A stretch of 58,697 nt of DNA. Origin: Spirochaetales bacterium. GTDB taxonomy: Bacteria > Spirochaetota > Spirochaetia > DSM-2461. Positions 32,379-40,092 of the stretch are shown here, piece after piece. The position numbers were made by a program, and so were the translations under genes. Below the pieces are notes generated by a model, which saw nothing but the letters and a program-made list of their open reading frames with translations, ran no database searches and was not told the origin of the DNA. The stretch covers positions 1-58,697 of the forward strand of contig JAFGPQ010000179.1 in the NCBI GenBank assembly GCA_016936115.1, in the 5' to 3' direction. The number at the start of each line of letters is the position of its first letter. Within the stretch, counting starts at the first letter, position 1.

Positions 32379-33203
32379 ATGAAACGACGCTATCGGCTGT
32401 TTGCGGCTATATTTTGCCTCATAATATTAGCAGCGGGCTTTACCTTTGCAGACGAAACTGTTCTTAGATATGAGTCGGTTGTAATTGATTCTTTCGACGG
32501 AGCGGGTTCTGCTACATATGCAGATAACGGGTCACCCATTGTTTGGAAGATCTTCGGGAGTAAGTTTTCGACAAGACCCGTGCCCGATAATATCGACGAT
32601 CCCGCCAATTTTCCCAAAATGGCCTATGCTATGGATACCTGGCCTACCGATCTGTTTGGTGCCTATCCCGAGAACAGGGAAGAACTGGGAGTTCTGGGTA
32701 TCTGGTCTCGTTTCGACAGAATGGGATATAACCAGTATGAAATCGTTCCCGGCGAAGATGCAAGCGGGACCTGGACACAAAAGCCCATCGAGCTTCCCGG
32801 CCGCGTTAAGACCATCGACTGGTGGCTCTGGGGATCCGCTTTCAATTACTATGTTGAAATCTATGTTATGGATTATCGGGGATTCGAGTTTAAACTCGCT
32901 CCTATCAGGGTGGAGAAGCTCACCGGTAAGAAAATCGTTTCGAATCTGAACTATTCAGGCTGGAGAAACTTCTACATTGATATACCCAATTATATCGATC
33001 AGGATGTCCCCTATCAGCCCCGTAATGCCAATATGAAGATAACCAAATTCGTCATCTACACCGACCCCAGAGAGAAGGTTACCGATTGCTACCTCTATAT
33101 GGATCATCTTAAGATTCTGACCGATGTTCAGGAGAGCACCTTCGACGGTTATTTGATGAAAGAAAAGACTTTCGTTGAGAAAGTCTGGGGAACTCAGGAG
33201 TGA
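32379..33203 (+). CDS. flaA: Flagellar filament sheath protein, FlaA family (first copy)
   Basis: This 274-residue exported protein has a signal peptide (about 1-25, LAAGFTFA). The body matches the spirochaete FlaA family: an early VVIDSFDGAG, WPTDLFGAYPENREELGVLGI, the Trp-rich IDWWLWGSAFNYYVEIYV, and the C-terminal CYLYMDHLKILTD. FlaA forms the outer layer of periplasmic flagellar filaments, so export is by Sec rather than through the flagellum. ATG at 32379 has AGGAG 6 nt upstream; GTG at 32364 is less likely. It is directly followed by a second flaA-type gene, as in Treponema, where two flaA-like genes are adjacent. Confidence 0.92.
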   Translation: MKRRYRLFAAIFCLIILAAGFTFADETVLRYESVVIDSFDGAGSATYADNGSPIVWKIFGSKFSTRPVPDNIDDPANFPKMAYAMDTWPTDLFGAYPENREELGVLGIWSRFDRMGYNQYEIVPGEDASGTWTQKPIELPGRVKTIDWWLWGSAFNYYVEIYVMDYRGFEFKLAPIRVEKLTGKKIVSNLNYSGWRNFYIDIPNYIDQDVPYQPRNANMKITKFVIYTDPREKVTDCYLYMDHLKILTDVQESTFDGYLMKEKTFVEKVWGTQE

Positions 33204-33214
33204 GGAGTAGAATG

Positions 33215-33946
33215 ATGAATAGAAAAATTCTTGTAACCGCTGTTATTTTGTTGCTGGCTTTCACCTTCGTCAATGCTCAGACCAGCGGACCCGATCCTGC
33301 CAGGACAGGTATTACATCTGCCCAGCAGGACCTGAAGGAAGTTTCCGTAAGCAAGTTTGAGAATGCCGGTTTCTGGTATGGCGTATTCCCCCGTGACGAC
33401 GGTCTTCTTTTCCTTCGTTCATTCCCGGGAAATCCCCTTGATAAGAAGCCCATTCAGGAAGATGTGGATGCGGGTATCGTAACCCTGGACCAGGATGGTC
33501 TGATCATGGAAGGTGACAACTTTGTACTCGGCGCCAAGGTCTATTTCTTCAGACGGGGTGTGATCAATTTCGCCATTAAACCTGTAAGACCTCTTCCTAT
33601 CGAAGGAATCACTAAGACCGTATCCCTCTGGGTCTGCGGAAGAAATACCAACCATAGACTGGAACTGGTCATAACGGACCAGTTCGGCCATGACGCCATT
33701 ATCGATATGGGTAAACTTAACTTCCTGGGCTGGAAGAAACTCACCGTTGCGATTCCTCCCAATATTGTTCAGAGAGATTATCACTACAACAATAAAATGG
33801 GTGTAAGCGTCAGCGCCCTGAATATTAAATGTGATCTTGATGAAACATACGGTAACTACTATCTCTACTTCGATGATCTTCGGGCCATAACGGACCTGTT
33901 CGCCGAGGCGAACAGAGACGAAGACGACATGGTGGACAGCTGGTAA
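33215..33946 (+). CDS. Flagellar filament sheath protein, FlaA family (second copy)
   Basis: This 243-residue exported protein has a signal peptide (about 1-19, LLAFTFVNAQ). It shares the family's SLWVCGRNTNHRLELVITD segment, GWKKLTVAIP and the C-terminal NYYLYFDDLRAITDLF, but is shorter and clearly diverged from the upstream copy. It should join the same periplasmic sheath. The start is ATG at 33215 (AGGAG with a 7-nt spacer), with ATG at 33212 also possible; both lie about 10 nt after the first flaA stop. A strong terminator closes the pair. Confidence 0.9.
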   Translation: MNRKILVTAVILLLAFTFVNAQTSGPDPARTGITSAQQDLKEVSVSKFENAGFWYGVFPRDDGLLFLRSFPGNPLDKKPIQEDVDAGIVTLDQDGLIMEGDNFVLGAKVYFFRRGVINFAIKPVRPLPIEGITKTVSLWVCGRNTNHRLELVITDQFGHDAIIDMGKLNFLGWKKLTVAIPPNIVQRDYHYNNKMGVSVSALNIKCDLDETYGNYYLYFDDLRAITDLFAEANRDEDDMVDSW

Positions 33947-33954
33947 AAAGAAAG

Positions 33955-33979
33955 CCCGTCTTAAGACGGGTTTTTTTTT
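33955..33979 (+). terminator. Terminator of the flaA pair
   Basis: CCCGTC (33955-33960) pairs with GACGGG (33965-33970) around a TTAA loop, followed by nine T residues. Confidence 0.9.
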
Positions 33980-33993
33980 GTCCACCTAGAACT

Positions 33994-35169
33994 ATGAATA
34001 AGAAAATCAGGGAACTTTCTGAATTTGAGCTATTCAGCGGTCTTTCACGGGAAGATCTGGCTTCCCTTTCAGAGTATTGCCTGCCCAGAGAATTCCGTAA
34101 GGGGCAGGTTCTCTTCTATGAGGGGGAAGAAGCGGACTGCCTCTATGTTATCGTAGGCGGTGAGGTAGAAGTCTGGTCAGATTTCAGGGCCAAGGAGAGG
34201 GATCTGCTTGCCATCAACAAGGACAAATGCATCGTCGGGGAAATGGCCCTTATCGATAGTCTTCCCCGAAGCGCCACTCTTATCGCATCCACCGATGTAA
34301 GCACCTATGTTATTAATAGGGACGACTTTGAAAAGCTTCTTATACGCTTCCCCAGTATCGCCGTCATTATTATGAAATCTCTTTCCAAGATTGTCAGAAA
34401 CAGTAATCAAAGCTATGTCACCACTCTTCGGGAGCAGAATCGAAAAATCGAGAAAACCTACAAGGAACTGATTGCCACACAGGAAAAACTTCACCGGGAG
34501 GAGAAGCTTGCTACCGTGGGCCAGTTCTCTTCCATGATACTTCATGATATAAGAAATCCTGTCTCGGTCATAAAAAGCTATGCCGAACTGGCTTTGAAAA
34601 AGATGGGTGATACCATGGATGATGGTCTCAAAAAATACTTCACCCGTATCATTGGAGAAACGGGCAAACTCAACTTTCTGGCGGCGGATCTTCTCGATTT
34701 TTCCAAGGGCGAGATCACCCTTAATTATACCATTATCGAATTAACCTCATTTATCAGGCGCATAGTGAAGGAACAGTACGCTCCCTTTGCCGCCAAAGAT
34801 GTGAAGATAGCCCTGAGCTGTAAGTATAAAGGAGCTGTTCTGCTTGATGCGGACCGTTTTGAAAGAGTTATCATCAACTTGCTGACAAATGCCCGTAAAG
34901 CGGTAGACCGGGGCGGGAGAATAAGAATCAGAACATGGGAAGAGAGAGAAATCCTGAATATAACCATAAGCGATGACGGCTGCGGTATGTCACAGGAGAC
35001 CCTGGACCATCTATACGAGCCCTTCTACAGCCGTTCAGGACCGGGCGGAACCGGTCTGGGAATGGTCATAATTAAAAACATTGTCGAAGTGCATGACGGA
35101 TCGATGAAGGTGACGAGTCAGCTTGATAAGGGATCCGAAGTTCATATCACCCTTCCCCTGAATCGTTAA
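33994..35169 (+). CDS. Histidine kinase with N-terminal cNMP-binding domain
   Basis: This 391-residue soluble kinase has a cNMP-binding domain (about 10-125; cassette GEMALIDSLPRSAT is intact), a coiled-coil linker (about 140-172), an H box (MILHDIRNPVSVIKS, His near 184), and an HATPase domain with N box NLLTNARKAV, G1 DDGCGM and G2 GTGLGM. It should autophosphorylate in response to cyclic-nucleotide binding and pass phosphate to a response regulator, which is not encoded next to it. It starts 15 nt after the flaA terminator with no clear ribosome-binding site or promoter, so expression may depend on read-through. A cAMP-gated kinase next to flagellar genes is suggestive. Confidence 0.9.
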   Translation: MNKKIRELSEFELFSGLSREDLASLSEYCLPREFRKGQVLFYEGEEADCLYVIVGGEVEVWSDFRAKERDLLAINKDKCIVGEMALIDSLPRSATLIASTDVSTYVINRDDFEKLLIRFPSIAVIIMKSLSKIVRNSNQSYVTTLREQNRKIEKTYKELIATQEKLHREEKLATVGQFSSMILHDIRNPVSVIKSYAELALKKMGDTMDDGLKKYFTRIIGETGKLNFLAADLLDFSKGEITLNYTIIELTSFIRRIVKEQYAPFAAKDVKIALSCKYKGAVLLDADRFERVIINLLTNARKAVDRGGRIRIRTWEEREILNITISDDGCGMSQETLDHLYEPFYSRSGPGGTGLGMVIIKNIVEVHDGSMKVTSQLDKGSEVHITLPLNR

Positions 35170-35176
35170 TCCGATT

Positions 35177-35986
35177 CTATTCTCCGAATAAGAATAGACT
35201 CCTGAAATTTCTCCGGCAGTCATTTATGAGTTGTTCTGTATTCTCATGACGCAGATTACTGAGAAAATCAATCGTATAGCCCAGATGACCCGGATGATTA
35301 GGTCTTCCCCTTCTTTCATTGGGTGATAGATAGGGGGCATCCGTTTCTATGAGAATGCGGTCCCGGGGAATATAGGCGGCGGCTTCCTGAATATCAAGGG
35401 CGTTCTTATAGGTAACATTCCCGGCAAAGGAAATGTAGAAATCAAGATCCAATACTTTACGGGCAAAATCCTTTGTGGAGGAAAAACAGTGCATCACACC
35501 GCCTCGGGGTAACCCTGCGCTTGAGATAAGTTCAAGACAGTCATCATCTGCTTCTCTATTATGAATAATCACCGGGAGATTCGTTTCCGCCGCTAGTGTA
35601 AGCTGAGCCGCAAAGAGCTCTTTCTGCAGCAACGGATCCCGGTCTTTCCAGTAATAATCCAGTCCGATTTCACCAACGGCGATAAGGGAACTGTTTTTCA
35701 GCTGCTCCTTAATCACCTCAACGCGGGCCCGGATATCTCCTTCTGCGCCCTCGGGATGAATCCCGGCGGAGAAGAACAGGTCAGGATAATGCTCTTTCAG
35801 GGCAACCCGGTTTTCGAAGTCATTCTCGTGAACACCCGCATCCAGAATATAGGAAAACTCTTCCCTTTTCAGATGCTCAAGGAGTGATTTCACATCAATT
35901 CCCTTTCTCTCCATATGCAGGAGGTGGGTGTGAGAGTCAATCGTTCCGGGATAAATATGATAGGGGGGATATTTCTTTTTACTCAT
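35177..35986 (-). CDS. TatD-family metal-dependent hydrolase
   Basis: This 269-residue TIM-barrel hydrolase has the TatD metal ligands: IDSHTHL, AVGEIGLDYYW, PVIIHNREAD, GGVMHCFSS, and RILIETDAPYLSP. TatD proteins are 3'-5' DNA/RNA exonucleases or amidohydrolase-like enzymes. ATG at 35986 is chosen; a GTG seven codons upstream is possible, and neither has a good ribosome-binding site. Upstream lies a 250-bp gap with the phased repeats. The 3' end is 7 bp from the end of the convergent kinase gene. Confidence 0.9.
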   Translation of the reverse strand: MSKKKYPPYHIYPGTIDSHTHLLHMERKGIDVKSLLEHLKREEFSYILDAGVHENDFENRVALKEHYPDLFFSAGIHPEGAEGDIRARVEVIKEQLKNSSLIAVGEIGLDYYWKDRDPLLQKELFAAQLTLAAETNLPVIIHNREADDDCLELISSAGLPRGGVMHCFSSTKDFARKVLDLDFYISFAGNVTYKNALDIQEAAAYIPRDRILIETDAPYLSPNERRGRPNHPGHLGYTIDFLSNLRHENTEQLINDCRRNFRSLFLFGE

Positions 35987-36057
35987 GAAGATAATGGATG
36001 ATAACACAGAAGGAAGAGTCGGGTAAACCTTTCCCTGTGATTTGAAAAAAAGAGTGG

Positions 36058-36213
36058 CTCTTTTAATCTAAAAGAGGTAATTGTTTCAACAAAAGCAGTC
36101 GCTCTTTTAGTCTTAAAGAGGTAATAGAAAAGAGATTTTCCAGTCTAAAAAAGGATAATATTCAGTCTTAAAAATCTGATTATTCAGGCTGAAAAATGAG
36201 AATATTCAGCCTG
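36058..36213. repeat. Six-copy helically phased repeat between fba and tatD
   Basis: Six diverged copies of a motif close to YYAGTCTNAAARA occur on the plus strand, with the AGTCT-like core starting at 36065, 36109, 36142, 36164, 36186 and 36208. The steps are 44, 33, 22, 22 and 22, all multiples of 11, so every copy faces the same side of the helix. The first two copies are hairpins (CTCTTTTA/TAAAAGAG around ATC, and a near copy), the fifth contains TTCAGGCTGAA, and each of the first five copies has an A tract. The array lies between the fba terminator and the tatD start. It could be a regulator-binding array or a bent-DNA element. Confidence 0.75.
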
Positions 36214-36245
36214 TGTACGGGGATGGCACCACCGTTGCGGCTCCA

Positions 36246-36283
36246 TAACAAAAAGGATCCGATGGAACGGACCCTTTTTGTTA
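36246..36283 (-). terminator. Terminator of fba
   Basis: TAACAAAAAGG (36246-36256) pairs with CCTTTTTGTTA (36273-36283), with an inner TCCG/CGGA stem around ATGGAA. It lies 12 nt after the fba stop on the minus strand. The symmetry means it could work in both directions. Confidence 0.85.
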
Positions 36284-36295
36284 TTTATGTTTAAC

Positions 36296-37288
36296 TCAGG
36301 CTTTGCCGGCTGAACCGAGAACATTCTTGTTCTTTTCCATGTAAAGAGCCTTCAGAACATCCCGTGCGGGGCCGAGGTACTTTCTGGGGTCGAACTCACC
36401 GGGATTCTCAGCAAAGGTCTTGCGGATAGAAGCTGTCATGGCAAGACGGCCGTCGGAGTCGATGTTGATCTTGCAAACGGCGGACTGGGCAGCCTTTCTG
36501 AGCTGTTCCTCGGGGATTCCCACGGAATCCTTAAGAGCTCCGCCGAACTTGTTGATCATATCAACGTGCTCCTGGGGAACGGAGGAAGACCCGTGCAGAA
36601 CGATGGGGAATCCGGGGATTCTCTTTTCGATCTCCTCAAGGATGTCGAACCGCAGGGGAGGGGGAATCAGAACGCCGTCGGCGTTTCTGGTACACTGGGC
36701 GGGGGTGAACTTATTGGCGCCGTGGCTGGTTCCGATGGAAATGGCCAGGGAGTCAACCCCGGTCTTCTTAACAAAGTCTTCCACTTCCTCGGGCCGGGTA
36801 TAGGTGGACTTTTCAGCTACCACGTCATCTTCAACACCGGCGAGAACACCCAGTTCGCCTTCAACGGTTACACCGTGGGCATGGGCGTAGTCGCAGACCT
36901 TCTTGGTCAGGGCCACGTTCTCATCGTAGGAGTGGTGGGATCCGTCGATCATGACGGAGGAGAAACCGTTGTCGATACAATCCTTGCAGAGCTCGAAGGT
37001 ATCGCCGTGGTCAAGATGGAGAACAACGGGAATCTCGTAACCCAGCTCTTTCACGTACTCGGTGGCGCCCTTTGCCATGTTTCTCAGAAGAGTGGCGTTG
37101 GCGTACTTTCTGGCACCGGAGGAAACCTGAAGGATTACGGGGGATTTGGTCTCTACACAGGCCTGAAGAATAGCCTGGAGCTGTTCCATGTTGTTAAAGT
37201 TGTAAGCGGGAACGGCGTACTTGCCGTCGACGGCCTTGGCAAAGATTTCCTTGCTGTTAACCAGTCCCAGATCTTTATAACTAGTCAT
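36296..37288 (-). CDS. fba: Class II fructose-bisphosphate aldolase
   Basis: This 330-residue zinc-dependent aldolase cleaves fructose 1,6-bisphosphate to DHAP and glyceraldehyde 3-phosphate in glycolysis. Visible motifs are VPAYNFNN, the zinc-ligand region VVLHLDHGDTFELC, VMIDGSHHSYDEN, GVTVEGELG, SIGTSHGANK and PIVLHGSSS (as FPIVLHGSSSVPQ). Length is usual for the longer class II group. GGAG lies 6 nt before the ATG. It has its own promoter, a hairpin in its leader and a terminator, so it is monocistronic. Confidence 0.96.
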   Translation of the reverse strand: MTSYKDLGLVNSKEIFAKAVDGKYAVPAYNFNNMEQLQAILQACVETKSPVILQVSSGARKYANATLLRNMAKGATEYVKELGYEIPVVLHLDHGDTFELCKDCIDNGFSSVMIDGSHHSYDENVALTKKVCDYAHAHGVTVEGELGVLAGVEDDVVAEKSTYTRPEEVEDFVKKTGVDSLAISIGTSHGANKFTPAQCTRNADGVLIPPPLRFDILEEIEKRIPGFPIVLHGSSSVPQEHVDMINKFGGALKDSVGIPEEQLRKAAQSAVCKINIDSDGRLAMTASIRKTFAENPGEFDPRKYLGPARDVLKALYMEKNKNVLGSAGKA

Positions 37289-37349
37289 TTATATCTCCTT
37301 TCAGCCGATAGGTCTACCGGCTTTTAATTAACGAGTTCTATCTGGTATA

Positions 37350-37378
37350 ACTATAGTCTACCCGATGCTCTTGGTCAA
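37350..37378 (-). promoter_or_regulatory. fba promoter
   Basis: On the minus strand TTGACC (37373-37378), a 17-nt spacer and TATAGT (37350-37355) lie about 60 nt before the ATG. The leader holds an inverted repeat at 37304-37323 (AGCCG/CGGCT arms around GGTC) just upstream of the ribosome-binding site. Confidence 0.75.
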
Positions 37379-37453
37379 TATTGGGAAAGATAATTAGGAT
37401 AATAATTTACTGATTGGGGGATTTTGTCTGAATAAGGGGAGTTTCAATAGGAA

Positions 37454-38644
37454 TCAGGGTCTTGTATAGGAATTTGTCGTATATGAGTACATACTGCTAT
37501 GGCTGTCCAACCTTGAGTTATCCCTTACTATCAGATTCAGATAAAAAGTATTCGTTGCGTAGGATATCATTTCATTCTGGAATATAGCCGGGAGTTGATC
37601 AAATGTTTTCGAAATGGGGCTGACGTAGGAAAACCATTCCTTCCCATCCACAGGAATGAAGTAGGGCGAGTAATACATCGTGTTCAGATTTGAAACATAG
37701 GAAGTTCCCCCAAGATATGTTGTACTGTAGCATAATTTATATTGTAGTGAAGCTGTTGGAGTCAAATCATCGGTCGCATTGATGTAACTGACAGCAAGAA
37801 TAAAAGCAGGAAGACTGGCAGGAGTCCAGTTTCCAGCAGGGGTTAATGTCAGTGTTCCATTGCTTATCGTCGGACTTGCAAGGTCTACGGCAAAGGTATA
37901 GGTATTGGATGCGCTGTTCGAATATCCTGCTGAAGTTGCGTTACAACTATCACTGTTAAGCTTTATTGAATAATTTCCTACGGCAAGCGCTGCCCCCGCC
38001 GGAGCAATCTGATATTCGTATGTTGAGAGGGGCGTGATTGTTGATGAAAGAGAATAACTGGCTGTGAAATCTGTATCGGAGAGAGAGCCGGCATTAACCG
38101 CATCGTTGAATGACACTTTCATTAAGGGGTTATTGGTGAAGAGATAATTATACGGATAAACGGAGCTATAAGAATCAGTGAGTATCGCTTCAATCGATGC
38201 TAAAAGCTCCTTTTTTATATTAATATCATATTCCAGATCATAATAGGTTTCTTCATCGCCATAATAGTTCACAAGCTCTTTCGTCAATTTCATTTTTTGC
38301 GAGGATTTCCATGTTGAATCGAAAATCTCGAACCAATAATAGGTTGAATCATTGCCCATACCGATATTTTCTGCTCCCGCTGAAGCGGTCAGTATGGTTG
38401 AGGAGAAATTAAATGAGGGGGGAAGAGTTAATGAGACCTCTCTTTTATCCCTGTCAATCATTCCATATGAATCAATCTTAAGTACATTGGAATTATTACT
38501 GGCCGACCACTGATAGAAACTGAAATCCTTCAGTTCGAAAACATATCCGCTCTCTTCCACCGGATCATAGCGCCCGAAGAAATCCTCGCAGGAAAGGAGA
38601 AGGAGAAGAGAAATCAGGATGGGAACGGCTCTGATATTTTTCAT
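37454..38644 (-). CDS. Ser/Thr/Asn/Tyr-rich lipoprotein of unknown function
   Basis: This 396-residue lipoprotein has lipobox LLLLSCED with Cys19. The mature part is beta-rich and unusually rich in Ser, Thr, Asn and Tyr, with a segment resembling bacterial Ig-like domains (PTISNGTLTLTPAG). There is no catalytic motif. The gene is visibly richer in A and T than its neighbours and prefers codons such as AAT, TAT and ATA, which suggests later acquisition or relaxed selection. It lies 71 nt after the barrel-protein gene on the same strand and may be the tail of that cluster, though the gap allows separate expression. No terminator is obvious, and the 165 bp up to fba hold the fba promoter. Confidence 0.7.
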   Translation of the reverse strand: MKNIRAVPILISLLLLLSCEDFFGRYDPVEESGYVFELKDFSFYQWSASNNSNVLKIDSYGMIDRDKREVSLTLPPSFNFSSTILTASAGAENIGMGNDSTYYWFEIFDSTWKSSQKMKLTKELVNYYGDEETYYDLEYDINIKKELLASIEAILTDSYSSVYPYNYLFTNNPLMKVSFNDAVNAGSLSDTDFTASYSLSSTITPLSTYEYQIAPAGAALAVGNYSIKLNSDSCNATSAGYSNSASNTYTFAVDLASPTISNGTLTLTPAGNWTPASLPAFILAVSYINATDDLTPTASLQYKLCYSTTYLGGTSYVSNLNTMYYSPYFIPVDGKEWFSYVSPISKTFDQLPAIFQNEMISYATNTFYLNLIVRDNSRLDSHSSMYSYTTNSYTRP

Positions 38645-38715
38645 AGTTTATTCAATCACCCGTGCTTATAATAACATAGCCCGTTTCGATTGGGAATTAC
38701 ATTAAATTTTTTCTA

Positions 38716-40092
38716 TCAGAAACGGTAACCCATTCGCAGGGAGAGCTGGGTCAGGTTTACCGTGTCCCGGGACATGAGCCAGGTGTCCCGCCGACCGCTC
38801 AATTCTATGAGGTATCTGTCGTAATTCAACGTCATCCCCAGCCCCCAGGAAAGAAGGGTACCGTCCCCGTCCTGCATTTCCCCCTCTATTTCAAGGCGCA
38901 TGTTACGATAGCCCATGTTTGCTTCGGCAAAAAGATTTAGGGGGAATACATAGCGGGTTCTTCCGTAAAAGCCCATTGTGATGGTGTTGAAACGTACACC
39001 CTTGTCATTGGGGGGGAAAACCGCAATCCGTCCCTGCCAGCCGAAATACTGAAGCAGTGGGCTGTTTCCGTTCAGATCAGATTTGATGATGAGTTCAATT
39101 TCGGGGAAAGGGGAGAAAAGGCCGGAATTGTCTTCAAAGGTGTAATTAAATACGGATGTATCAAGAATAACATCGGGAAGGGGAAATCCGATAAGCAGAT
39201 CCGTCCCGGTCTTGAGACTCTCGTAAAAAGCGGTGTCACGTATTTCCCGGGGATCCACGATGGTGAAAGCCCCCGCAACGGAAGTTTCTTCCAGGGGGGG
39301 ATTTATCAGCACGAGATCATATACGCCTGCCTTCAGTCCTTCCAGGTTGAACCACAGGGAGAGCTCATTTTCATTGATATATTCGTTCAGGGGCATGCGG
39401 TACCGCTTTCCGTTCTGTTGCAGAAAGGCGACCATATCGGGGGCCAGATTTTCACCGTAGATGCGAACGTCCGGCAACTGGGTTCCCAGTTCGGCGGTAT
39501 GGGGATTCATATCGCCGATACGGGGATTCCGTTTCTCCCGGAGTTGAATGCCCTTCTCTGCAACTGTTCCGCTTCCGGAGGGGTTCAGAATATGAAGATC
39601 GTAGAAACCCGCTTCCATATTTTTGGTTTCCAGGGTTAATTCCAGGGTATTACCGCCGGTCATTCTGTATTCGGGATAGGTAGAGACCCCGTCTTTCTCC
39701 AGCCAGATCTCGGCTCCTTCCATGATATCCGCGGTCCGTACTTCCACCCGTTGTCGTTTATCACCCGCAAAGACCCGGTGTTCCGGAATGTCAAGAACGA
39801 CAGGGGTGAGATCCTTTAGAACGGTCAGGATGATCCAGTCCGTCTGAGCATCCGGTTTATCGAATTTATTGAAGAAGGTGATGCGGTAGCTGTATTCCCC
39901 CGGGGTCAGATCCAGGGTTACCGCCGGTTCGCTTAATCTTTCCACAAAAAGGGGAGTTCCGTCTTTTTGAAGCTCAATCTGATATGTATGATCGGCGTTC
40001 CCTTCCCACTGTAAATTTATGCCTTCCTTCCCGTATAAGGCGGAAAGAATAATGAGTGTAAACAGTGTGACTGGAAGTGCGCGGTTTTTCAT
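38716..40092 (-). CDS. Exported Fn3/IPT-like protein with outer-membrane barrel (B)
   Basis: This 458-residue protein has a signal peptide (ending SALYG) and an N-terminal Fn3-like module (about 25-95: LQWEGNADHTYQIEL, PGEYSYRITFFNKFDK). One or two IPT/TIG-like beta domains follow (about 185-280, IRGE-like 'VRIYGENLAPDM'). The C-terminal ~160 residues form amphipathic strands ending in Arg-Phe (LRMGYRF), typical of outer-membrane barrels. It is a paralogue of the upstream gene and abuts it with no gap (TAG then ATG). The protein should sit in the outer membrane with periplasmic or surface beta domains. The ligand is unknown. Confidence 0.75.
   Translation of the reverse strand: MKNRALPVTLFTLIILSALYGKEGINLQWEGNADHTYQIELQKDGTPLFVERLSEPAVTLDLTPGEYSYRITFFNKFDKPDAQTDWIILTVLKDLTPVVLDIPEHRVFAGDKRQRVEVRTADIMEGAEIWLEKDGVSTYPEYRMTGGNTLELTLETKNMEAGFYDLHILNPSGSGTVAEKGIQLREKRNPRIGDMNPHTAELGTQLPDVRIYGENLAPDMVAFLQQNGKRYRMPLNEYINENELSLWFNLEGLKAGVYDLVLINPPLEETSVAGAFTIVDPREIRDTAFYESLKTGTDLLIGFPLPDVILDTSVFNYTFEDNSGLFSPFPEIELIIKSDLNGNSPLLQYFGWQGRIAVFPPNDKGVRFNTITMGFYGRTRYVFPLNLFAEANMGYRNMRLEIEGEMQDGDGTLLSWGLGMTLNYDRYLIELSGRRDTWLMSRDTVNLTQLSLRMGYRF

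Noticed and set aside
36058-36213. Possible CRISPR array in the fba-tatD gap
   Set aside because: The repeats are short and diverged, there are no unique spacers of regular length, and no cas genes are nearby.
36566-37327. A 253-codon Gly/Val-rich frame antisense to fba
   Set aside because: Composition is typical of reverse-strand reading of a conserved gene; it runs through the fba start and leader.
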